Source of the DNA: Craspedostauros australis
Taxonomy: Eukaryota > Bacillariophyta > Bacillariophyceae > Mastogloiales > Achnanthaceae
DNA length: 64,000 bases
NCBI GenBank assembly: GCA_026770025.1
Contig: JAMXDE010000007.1
Span: 1,302,001 to 1,366,000 of the forward strand
Direction of reading: 5' to 3'
Positions 49,489 through 58,828 of the stretch are shown here, one piece after another; position 1 is the stretch's first letter; every line of letters starts with the position of its first letter. A program made the position numbers and the translations under genes. The notes under the pieces were generated by a model that worked only from the letters and a program-made list of their open reading frames with translations, searched no databases and had not been told where the DNA came from.

Positions 49489-51307
49489 TTACACCTCGGC
49501 TTGGGTGGGTGTGAGGCCGGGCATTTCCTCAGCTTGCGGATCAGCAGGAAGCGCCTCGCCCTCGTTCTGCAGCAAAGGTTCCGTGAGCTCTGTGAGGGCC
49601 GGTCCTGGCTGCGTTCCTGCCGTGGGGAAGAAGATTCTTCCGAACCAAGAAGAGGGCTCCACCTCCGTTGTTGCGGCAGCTGCTGGTGTTGTGGTCGTTG
49701 TGGCCTCTGCTGATGGCACCGTCTCGGTGATTGTTTCCGCAGAAGCTGCTGCGGCCGCGGTTGCACCGCGTGGAGCGCTCGTTCTGGAGAACGTGCGTTG
49801 CCACCACGACGGACTTTCTTGTTGCTGGTTCGGCGCTTGTTGCTCCACCATCGCAAGTCGCCGGGCCAACCACGCGGGAACGTACATGTCCGTCGTTGCT
49901 GCACCCGCAGTTGCTTGCGCTGCGCCGTTGGTGGTTGGCGCATCCTGACCAGTCTCTTCGGGTTCTTCCTCGTCCTCGAAAAGATCAATCTTGCACAGGG
50001 GACACGTCGCGGAGCGCTCCACCAACCACCGGGCGATGCAGTTTGCGTGGAAGGTGTGATCACAGGGCAACTTGCGCATTCGCACGCCGGGTTCGAATTC
50101 GTCGAGGCAGATGGAGCATTCGTGCATGTTGCCGTCGCAGGGGCAGTCGGCCACGGAGTAGGGGTAGGGCGGGTAGCTCTCGCGGACCTGTTGGTTGGTG
50201 AGCCGCCGTCTGCGCGGGCGCGGTGGAGGTTGCGGCTCGTCGAGCAAACCGGCACGGAGGAAGAAGAGAAGGCAGCAGCAGGCGCAGGCGCTGAAGGTGG
50301 CGGAAAGCATGACCCACAGCATGATCGTCTTGTGAGACACGTCCGGCAGATCGCTGTCGAGGATCACCTTCGGGCCACCTTTGTCCATCGATGCTTCCGA
50401 CTGACTCATGAGGATGTCCAAGAGCACGTATCCGCTGGTGTCGCTGACATGCAGAACGGCCACCGTGATGTCGTCCTTGTGGTCGCCATCTCCATCGCCT
50501 CCCGAATGTTTCTTCTTCTTATGCCTTCGGAGCAAGCGATTGAAGGGAAGTGGCGTCGATTCGTCATCGTTGACATCACCGTCATCCAGTTCCGCCTCCG
50601 ATGATGCGAAGACATCTTCATCTTCGACAGGTTGGGAAGGATGATCTTCGAGCATCGTCATGTCGTTCACCGGCGCGGATGTCGCCGACAACTCCAACAC
50701 ATTCGAAGCATCTGCATCTGCGACATCGGCATCCCTTGTGGCCCTGAGAGACTTTTCTCCATCAACGATGATGTACTTGACGAGACCTTTGGGATGTATT
50801 TGCGTCGAGGCCACGCGCGCTTTTTCCTCGATGGAGCATCCACCCTTTTTGACCATAAGAGCAACTGGATTTGATAGATTGATCGCCAGATTGATGGAAC
50901 GATTGGTGGAGCGATCGATGGTCCAAGAAACCACAGTGAATGGCGCAGTGAGAATGAAAGCAAGTGATGTCAGAACGGTTGATTGGTTGGTTGGTCGATC
51001 GTATCATGCCGAAACCCTCTTCATGAATTGATTCAGTTGTTGCACATGGCGCAGACTCACCTGGAATTGCATCGTTCGGTGTCACGACGCTCCATGTCCC
51101 CTTGCCGCACAGGTAGGGATTGGCGTTGACGACCTGCAAGTGACCGAGATACTGATATCCCTTCCACAGACTTGACCCAATTCTTCCATCCGGCTTGCTG
51201 GAGAACGATTGCTCCGTTTGCACGATGGTCACTGTTGCCTCCACCGCGAAGCGAGACAAGGCGGTCGCTGCGCAGAGCACGCGGAACAGGGCATTGCGGC
51301 CGAACAT
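49489..51307 (-). CDS. PA-TM-RING E3 ubiquitin ligase (spliced, one intron)
   Basis: Two exons, 51307-51061 and 50864-49489, join in phase (247 + 1376 nt) to give 540 residues. The donor is CCAG/GTGAGT and the acceptor AATCCAG; the joined codon (G|TT) yields valine and restores a protease-associated domain with VALMVKKGGCSIEEKARVAS. Order: signal peptide (MFGRNALFRVLCAATALS), PA domain (about residues 40-130), acidic and low-complexity region, one membrane span (about 262-285, TIMLWVMLSATFSAC), basic stop-transfer RPRRRR, and a RING-H2 finger at about 330-373 (CSICLDEF, CDHTFHANCIARW, CPLC; C3H2C3). A disordered A/T/P-rich tail follows. This is the layout of RNF13/RMR-type ligases of the endomembrane system. 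The single-exon frame alone would miss the signal peptide. Confidence 0.9.
50865..51060 (-). other. Spliceosomal intron, 196 bp
   Basis: Intron of the PA-TM-RING gene. It starts GTGAGT and ends TCAAATCCAG on the minus strand. Removing it joins a signal-peptide exon in frame with the rest of the PA domain. It is the only intron I could define with confidence in the window. Confidence 0.88.
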
Positions 51308-51813
51308 CTTGTCAGTCAGCTATGAGACGTTGGTGTGCGTGGAAGCAGTTCGGCTTGATGTGATTGTGCACTTGTTTGCGTGTTTGCACGATCGTTCGTA
51401 TAATATAATATAGAATAATATAATAGATCTGATGGAACTGCAACAACCTGAAGTTCTCCATCCAACTCCAACTCCAACTCCAAGAAGAAGAAGCAGAAGA
51501 AGCGTGAGTTGCTCCCTTCCTGATCTTCTCGCTGATACTGGTATTTCAATCTGCAGAGGAAGTGATGGCCCTGCTCCCTCTCTTCTCTCTCTCTCTTTCC
51601 TTTCTTCTCGACTGCGTTCTGCTACGATGCGCTCAACTACGATGCGTTCTGCTACGATCTGCACAAAAGAGGACTCCACGTACGACTATAATAGAATGTT
51701 CCGCTGGCACGATTACGGTATCTGCGATGAGCGGCGAAGGATGAATGGTATTAGATGACCGATTGTACGACACGAATGCAGCAACGTCGTGTGGAACCAG
51801 CACAGATGTGGCT

Positions 51814-51848
<35 letters not shown>

Positions 51849-52373
51849 TCCTTGTGCTTCTGCCTCTCGCCCAGCCTCGCCTCTTGCCTTCCCTTGTTTC
51901 GTTCTTCCTTTGACTCTTCCTTTGTCTCCTCGTTCTGCTTTTTGTTCTTCCGCGCCTTCGGTTTCGTCTTGTGTCTCTTCTGCCTCCGCTCCGCGTCTTG
52001 CTTTCATGCGCTGATCGTTCGTGCATGATTTTTTGTGTCTTGTTTCCAGTTTCGTGTGAATTCTTCGTGACGCGACGGTTTATTATTAACGGCAGAGGCA
52101 TCGACGATTCACGGGATTGACTTCGTTCCCGATTTCTAGCCTCTTTCCTGAAATACAAGTAGTCTAGGCCCTTCAAATATAGATCAATCGAGTACTAATT
52201 TGGCATGATCAACACTATTCCACCTGGTATGAACATATCTGCATTTAGTTGCACTGTTTGACTCTTCCAAATTCTGATATAATTCTGCTTTAATCATAGC
52301 ATGAAGTTACAATGCGCATGGCTCCCACCAACGCGACATCCTCTTCGAGTCTTCAACTTCACTTCACTTCACA
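51308..52373. other. Intergenic with CT repeat
   Basis: About 1.07 kb, promoter side of the ligase gene and 3' side of the methyltransferase-like gene. It contains an AT-rich patch near 51402-51428, a long CT dinucleotide run (about 51819-51845) and pyrimidine-rich sequence to 52000. No supported gene. Confidence 0.6.
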
Positions 52374-53412
52374 TCATGAGGCGCCCACGCACACCATCAG
52401 AACGGCCGGTCCGATGCGTCCCTCCAGAGGTTGCAATTCTGGGTGCATCTGCGAAGAATCCAACCATTCATGGGACGATAGATGCTCGCCGCAGACGTTG
52501 AGGAATTCGTGGAGCTGCCATGCCGTCGGTTCGCTCAGCAATATCCGCGTGCCTGGCTCCACGCATTGCGTCAGTTCCAGGAAGAAGTTCTTCCACTTGC
52601 CCCGCGTTTCCGTGATGACGTAGGAGATCAAGATCAGGTCGGCATGCGATGCGATCCATGTTGCGTCATTGGTATCCCTGTTGCTGTCGCTGCTGATTTG
52701 TGCACCGTCGTTCGTTTCGCTTGGATCGTCTTGACGCGACATCAAGGAACGTCGAATGTCACAGTACCCCATCGTCACCTTCGCAACCTGCTTGTCCATC
52801 AACACTGGTTCCAACCGCTCCAGCACGGCATCCTTCCATCGACCAATCACATAATCCAACAGAATGATCTCGTCCACACGCCCATCCCCGAAATGCGCCA
52901 ACGCCCCGACGGCATCGCAACCAGGCCCGCAGCCGATACTGCAAATGCATCGCGTTGCATCGATTCCTCGCGCCTTCTGCAACGACGTCGCCGTCAGCAT
53001 GGCGCGTTCGACGAACTTCTGTCGCGTGTATCCCACCAACGCATCGGCATTGTCGAACATGTTCTGCGTCTGCGTGCCCTTGCTCATGTTGAACAGCAAT
53101 TCGCGTGATTCTTCGTGCACGGCCGTGGCTGGCAATTGCAGCGCCTGGTAGATGGCGACGATGTACTTTAGATGCTGCGCGTTGGTGGCCGACGTGTCGT
53201 GCGGTTGCTGCAAATCATCGTTGAGCTCCTGACGAAAGGCATCGAGCTCCTGCGTGGCGCGTTCGATCCACACGTCGTCCTTGCGTTTGATGGCCTGCTG
53301 CAACCGGACTTCCAACTTGCGCAACTTGTGTTGCTGCTTCAGCCGTTTCTTCAGATTGCGTTTGTGTTCCTTCTCTTCTTTCGTGAGCGAGCTGTTGGGG
53401 GCTTTGTTCCCG

Positions 53413-53444
<32 letters not shown>

Positions 53445-53462
53445 AGATGTTGATGAGTCCAT
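52374..53462 (-). CDS. Class I SAM-dependent methyltransferase-like protein
   Basis: The product is 362 residues. A poly-Gln run follows the start (QQQQQQQQQ, from CTG/CAG codons), then a long basic helical segment (about residues 25-75, KEEKEHKRNLKKRLKQQHKLRK) that looks like a coiled coil or RNA-binding arm. The C-terminal two thirds has a Rossmann-like arrangement: motif I CSIGCGPGCDAVGAL near residue 175, an acidic strand-end DEIILLDYV that could contact the SAM ribose, then ADLILISYVITETRGKW at motif IV and a final ILLSEP strand. Target and subfamily are not recognised, and the catalytic residues cannot be assigned. Cytosolic or nuclear location is likely since there is no signal peptide. 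It lies 295 bp downstream of the nucleoporin gene on the same strand. Confidence 0.68.
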
Positions 53463-53757
53463 CTTGATGATGGCATTGTGCTGTCCATCACTCAGTCAGA
53501 TTGTGTCATCAACACAATTGTGAACGAATGAACGAACGAAATCACTGCACAGCACATCCCAGTCGTTCGTATGTCTGTCTGTCCATCACGTTCGCTCCAT
53601 CTCAAACGAAATGGACCTCACGCAACTGTGCTCTCTACGGATAGTGCACGTATGACATTGCCAAAGCATGGTAACTTGCGCTACACTCTTACTCTCCGTG
53701 CCTGTGTCTCTATGGTAGAGAGATAATACTATTCATCTACATTCGTATCATACGTGT

Positions 53758-56700
53758 TTACTGCTGCACGACGGCCTCCATCGATTGCGTCACCGTGATT
53801 TCTGCCATCTTGGACATGAAGTCCTGCAAATTGGGAGCATCGAAACACAGGTACAGGTCGCACTTGTCGTCGGCCACAGTCTCGGCGAGATCCAGGGCCG
53901 TCTGGTACCAATGAATGGGCGAATAGGCGGGTCGATTCAATGCCTGCAGGACTTCCTTGCGCGTGGCGAACACGGCGGGAACGGCATCGTCCAGCGTTCT
54001 TGCCATCCAGGATGCCGTGTCTTGGCAGACCTGCAGGTACAGGTTGACGGCCAGCACGACGTACCGGCTGCGGATGTCCTTGATCTGACGCTCCCGTTCC
54101 TTGTCCTCCACCGTTGTTACGGGTTCCTCATCGATGCTGAGCCAGCCGCGTGGCAACGACAGCACATCGAACAACGTTTGCTGCGCTTGGGTGGCAGCCT
54201 CGATCACATCATCCCCCTTCTGTGACACCTGCTTGATCCAGTGCCGCATCTCAGTATCTTGCATGATCTTCTGCTCGATTCTGTTCAATCGTCGCGCGTC
54301 GATGGCGGAGGCACCGACGTTGCCGCCCACCGGTTTGGACGCGATCACATCCTTCCAATTCCCAAAGGATGCATAGGCTTCGAGGTATGCCACGAATGCC
54401 AGATGCTCGCGTTTGGCGTATTCAATCCGTTCGTGGTACGCTTCGGGCGCGACGCCGTCATCAACGTCGGGCGCAACTTTGCCGGCCCTGTCCGCAAGAT
54501 CATCCGGCAGGTAGTCGTTGATGAGGGCTGCGGCGCTCTCCATCTTGGCATCGTCGTTGCTGGCGAAGAATTCGCGCAGGAGTATGTTGGCACAGATCAA
54601 GGCGTCTCCGTAGTGCTCGTCGTACTCGAGCAACCACTCGATGGAACGTGACTTGATGACGTCGTTCATTGGATCGTCGCCTTGGTACTGGTTGTCCTTC
54701 AGGAGGATGCGCACGACGCGACGAACCAATTGCAGGTCCATGCCAGGCGACGCGAACAGGTCTCTGGCCTGCTCCAGCAGGATGTTGCGCTTGCGATTCT
54801 CCATGACCTCGGCAAGGAGCTGCGGGTAGAACTGCATTACAATAGCATCCGGCAGCAGGCTGACGTAGAGGGTGAGGAGATTCCACATGTCCGGCTGCGA
54901 TGCCAGGTACTGCACGTACTCGAAGAGGATGGTGTTCTTGCATCCCTCCAGCTGGTCCAGGATGATGGGGGTGGAGCACGCGCTCCAGGAATCGAGATAC
55001 AGGACGAGGTGCGTCAGGAATCGCAGCAAATCGACGTCGAATGACTCGCACTGTTGGGAAACGGCGACGATGTACTGGATCAAGGCGCCCTTGCCGATCA
55101 GTATGGCCGCCATCGCACGTCGGTACTCATCGCGTCCCTGCATGTCGACGAATGGCGACGATGACAGCATCTGAATGACTTGGGCGTTGGACATGTTCTC
55201 GAGGTCCATCGTCGACATGAGCTGCTGCTGCTCTTGCTTGAGCTCCGGGAACCCGTCACGTTGGTGGTTGTGATTCCAGTGCAAGACCTGGTCCTCCAAG
55301 CGGCCCCACATGCTGGTCCAAACAACCGCAAGTCCGTGCTCCCACGTTCTGAGCTGGCTGTTTCCGAAGCAGGTCTTGGCGTCGTTGGCGAGGAAGGAGC
55401 AGATGGCAGATTCTTCGGGACGACGCGTCAAGGCCAGCTCGCCATTCTTCCACATCTGCTGCTTCCACAGGAATCTGTGAGGATTGCCGACGATTCTGGT
55501 TCCAGCATTGTTGCCACCACTGACATCCAAGGGGGTTGCGATGCTTTCCACGCCGTGCGGCTGACCACCGCCGAAAACGCTGGCCCTCCATGGTTGGCCA
55601 TAATCGCGGGCGAACTGCTGCGCCTTCTCGAGCTTGCCTGCAAGGAGCTGACTGAAGCACGACTTGAGCAAGGCCTGATCAACGCACGGTGTGTTCTCGC
55701 CAATCAACGATGCGATTTCGTCTGGGATGCCGTTTTGCGCTGCCGTCTTGGTGGACTTCGGCGGTGGGCCAATGCTGAGATCATCGAAGCAGGCCTGGAT
55801 CCACTTGAGGATCTCGTGACGGCGTTGCAGGACCAAAGGACGCGTGGCGTGCTTGTCGCTTGATAGATGCGACAGCAGATGCTTGTCCGTGGCCCCTTTG
55901 AGGCTAGCGACCTGCTTGAGGAAGGCCGTCTGCGTGACCGCGTGCTGCTGGTTGGAGACTGGATCATCCGCCCACATGATGGATGCCAACCCCAGATTCC
56001 GAAGACGAGCGAGGAGCATCCACGTGTTGCCTTCGAGCTTCTCATCATCAAGTGGGAAGGAGGGGGTGGATGTCGATGATGACTCATCCCACGCCAGGAG
56101 GCGCAAACGGCGCAGGAAGTCGATCTCCGTCTTGCGCTCGTTCGCTGCCAACGACGTGATATCGGGCTGTGCGGACGAATCTCCAAGCGCCCGCTCCTCC
56201 TCCTCGAGATCCATGCGTTCCGACAACGAGCGACGATCCTTGAGGTACATGTGCAGAGCCTCGTGGTAACGCTGATCGATCTTCTTCCCGTACATCACCC
56301 GTGGTGTTCGTTGAGGCACGAGTGCCATGGTGGCATCCTGATCGTTCGCAATGGTGGATTTCCCCGGTGTGTCCAGACGTCGGATAGGAGTCTGCATAGG
56401 AGCAGGCGCACCATCCGCATCGGCCCCAGTTGTCGGTCTTGGACTCCTGGGGAGGGAGGAGGATGACGAGTCCTTGCGATTGAGACGCGACATGCCACCA
56501 CCCCCGTACGAAAAGTTTCCCTTCTTCTTCTTGGAGGAGTTGGACATGACCGGCGTATCTGCGCGCTCCAAGATGGGTGTCTTTTTGGGTGTCGTCGTCA
56601 TCATCATCGTGCTGCTGTTGTTGTTGTTGCTGCTATTGATGGTATTGCTGTTGAGGTTGCCGGTGGCGAAGGTGCTGCTGCCTTTGGCACTTGCAGACGT

Positions 56701-57021
56701 ATAGGACGGTGTGCCTGCTGGATCCGTAGCTGCATTGTCGGCATCCAGTTCCTGTCTCATCCATTCCACTGGATCCATGCCATAAGGATCGTCCTGCGCG
56801 CCTTCCTCATCCATGTAATCGGACTGGCTGGAGTAAGCAGACATGCCCACGGTGCCCAGCTTGGGCGATGTGAAGCTCGCCAGCTGTGCCTGGATGTTGG
56901 CGAACGCCTCGGCCGTAGCATCTGGCTTGCCGCTGTTGGGGCTGTTCACGCCCATGTCATTGTCATTGTCATTGTCATCGTCCAGGCTGTAACGCGACGT
57001 GGATCTTCGTGATGAAGCCAT
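53758..57021 (-). CDS. NUP107: Nucleoporin Nup107/Nup84 family
   Basis: The product is 1087 residues, a structural component of the Y-shaped (Nup107-160) complex of the nuclear pore. The N-terminal 240 residues are S/N/D-rich and disordered (DNDNDND near the start). The helical body shows the family pattern: AGKLEKAQQFARDYGQPWRAS, then GNPHRFLWKQQMWKNGEL, LRTWEHGLAVVWTSMWGRLEDQ (matching the cysteine-rich W-E-D-x-L-W block of Nup107) and later RFLTHLVLYLDSW, LLTLYVSLLPDAIVMQFYPQL. No signal peptide or membrane segment is seen. Sequence conservation in this family is low, so the assignment rests on the order of these blocks. The start is the first ATG after a stop. The upstream neighbour is divergent, with a 1.8-kb intergenic gap. 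Confidence 0.83.
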   Translation of the reverse strand: MASSRRSTSRYSLDDDNDNDNDMGVNSPNSGKPDATAEAFANIQAQLASFTSPKLGTVGMSAYSSQSDYMDEEGAQDDPYGMDPVEWMRQELDADNAATDPAGTPSYTSASAKGSSTFATGNLNSNTINSSNNNNSSTMMMTTTPKKTPILERADTPVMSNSSKKKKGNFSYGGGGMSRLNRKDSSSSSLPRSPRPTTGADADGAPAPMQTPIRRLDTPGKSTIANDQDATMALVPQRTPRVMYGKKIDQRYHEALHMYLKDRRSLSERMDLEEEERALGDSSAQPDITSLAANERKTEIDFLRRLRLLAWDESSSTSTPSFPLDDEKLEGNTWMLLARLRNLGLASIMWADDPVSNQQHAVTQTAFLKQVASLKGATDKHLLSHLSSDKHATRPLVLQRRHEILKWIQACFDDLSIGPPPKSTKTAAQNGIPDEIASLIGENTPCVDQALLKSCFSQLLAGKLEKAQQFARDYGQPWRASVFGGGQPHGVESIATPLDVSGGNNAGTRIVGNPHRFLWKQQMWKNGELALTRRPEESAICSFLANDAKTCFGNSQLRTWEHGLAVVWTSMWGRLEDQVLHWNHNHQRDGFPELKQEQQQLMSTMDLENMSNAQVIQMLSSSPFVDMQGRDEYRRAMAAILIGKGALIQYIVAVSQQCESFDVDLLRFLTHLVLYLDSWSACSTPIILDQLEGCKNTILFEYVQYLASQPDMWNLLTLYVSLLPDAIVMQFYPQLLAEVMENRKRNILLEQARDLFASPGMDLQLVRRVVRILLKDNQYQGDDPMNDVIKSRSIEWLLEYDEHYGDALICANILLREFFASNDDAKMESAAALINDYLPDDLADRAGKVAPDVDDGVAPEAYHERIEYAKREHLAFVAYLEAYASFGNWKDVIASKPVGGNVGASAIDARRLNRIEQKIMQDTEMRHWIKQVSQKGDDVIEAATQAQQTLFDVLSLPRGWLSIDEEPVTTVEDKERERQIKDIRSRYVVLAVNLYLQVCQDTASWMARTLDDAVPAVFATRKEVLQALNRPAYSPIHWYQTALDLAETVADDKCDLYLCFDAPNLQDFMSKMAEITVTQSMEAVVQQ

Positions 57022-58828
57022 CGTGCGGTCGATTCAGATGCAGATGTTTGGCAAGAAGGTGCGAATCTGGACTCTGCTGAGCTCCGGTCTGACTTGCAGG
57101 CGCTGTCCCTGTATTCGTACGGCTATTGACTGGAGAGTCTTGCCTCTGCCGTTGTTGTGGATTTGTATGGATCATCATTGTCCCGCCATGACAGAGCCGA
57201 AGCCGTTGCCTTTGTCATGGGTCCAAACCACATCCAAAACTTTGGCGTGTTGGCGTGTTGGCTTGGCGGATTTCGAAAACGACAAGGCGGATGCTGACGA
57301 CATCCAGACGACAAAGGCAACCGCAGTGTTCGTCTTGATCAATTCGACAGGATGGACTCATTGTGGACATTGTGGAAAGATTGCAACAAATAGTCCGGCT
57401 GTCTCACGCGACACGAACGGTCATTATGAGAACACACCCAATCGGCGAGGTTCCTTGTGGTTTCTCGCGGAGATCGCGTGGTCAAGGCACAAAGGGAACA
57501 AATAGCGCAACGACGAGGATGATGGCGGCGTGCAAAACAGTGCAGAGTTTAGGCGAAAGGCACAAGGCACCAACAGGAAGGCTTCAACCCAAACAAGAGA
57601 GGGAAGGAGGGCACACAGAGACGAACCACAGAGAGAGGAGATTTGTCGAGGAGTAGATCGCAAAGCGAGACGAAGAGGGAGACAGCATCGAAGACTGTTC
57701 GAAGCAGGGACCACAACCGAACCAACCCCATCGCCAGACACAACAAGAGACCATCGTCGAGGAGGGGTCACCCATCACGGCCCAGCGGACATCAACACAA
57801 ACCGAACGAAGCAAATCGAAACGAAACAAACCAAAACAAACCAAAACGAAGCAAGACCACTTCCGCTTGCACCCAAGATTGCGGCCTCCACTTCGCACAC
57901 AACATCACACGCAACATCACACACAACACCACACATAGCACACAACACACAGCAAGCAAGGTGTCTGGCCTCCCAACTCGACCAGATCCTTGACCCGTAT
58001 CCCGCGAACAAACACATTCAACAAGGAGCGTGCAAGCAAGCCAGAGAGACAGTTGCAAACTGCTCCAACCGCCTGCTTGATCTGCTTGTTCCTTCGCTCT
58101 TCACTTCCAGTTGCCCTCCATCCACCCACTCCTGCGGTTCAAAGTGTCCAAACGCCTTGGCGGAAGGTCGTGAGCGAAGTTTCTCCGGTTTGTGTGTCAA
58201 ACACAGCACGCAGCAACACAAGAGTCATTCGCATGGTATTGTTGTTGGGGTGAGTACGCGCAAGTACTTGTTGGAGGGAATAGGCCGTACCACACGAGTA
58301 CAACTACGAGTACAAGGTCGACCACGAATAGAGGCACTATCGTAGAACACCATCCAAGAACACAGTCCCACGAAATACCCAAGACCAAACAACGCCACCA
58401 TCCCCGCAATTGATCCAACATTAAAGGATCAAGACCAAATTCACAAAAACGGGACAACGAAAGAACAATCAGAATCAGGTATTGCATTGGACCACTCTCG
58501 AACCATTACGCACGTACTCGCACAACCAGCCGATCGGCAAACACCACCACATCCAACTGCAACTGCAACCGCGACCGCTATAGTTGCCCTTTGTGGACCT
58601 TGTGTTCATAAAACGTCATTCAACACATACAAGACAAGACAACACAAGGAATCCCAATTGATCAGATCGGAGCAAGCAACATCAATACAACATCCATCAT
58701 CGAAGATCAGATCAAGTTGCATCTTCGGCAACGATAACGAGAGCAGTACTGGTGGGCTGTACTCGTAGGCAGAGCATCCAAGAAACAACCGCACTGACGT
58801 CCACACCATCATCCGCTCAGCTTCAACC
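57022..58828. other. Long divergent intergenic region, A/C-rich
   Basis: About 1.8 kb between the Nup107 start (minus) and the Q-rich protein (plus). It is A/C-rich on the plus strand, with AAACC/AAAAC repeats near 57815-57855 and CACAACA runs near 57900-57955. This keeps a 271-codon frame open at 57530-58345, but it begins with GTG and has no domain. The region most likely holds a long 5' UTR or promoter of the Q-rich gene. Confidence 0.6.

Noticed and set aside
51815..52014. CT-rich frames encoding poly-Ser/Leu
   Set aside because: Low-complexity microsatellite with no start context or domain.
57530..58345. 271-codon plus-strand frame upstream of the Q-rich gene
   Set aside because: Begins with GTG, A/C-rich and low complexity (TNRTKQ/HTTSHATS-type runs); looks like 5' UTR/promoter sequence.
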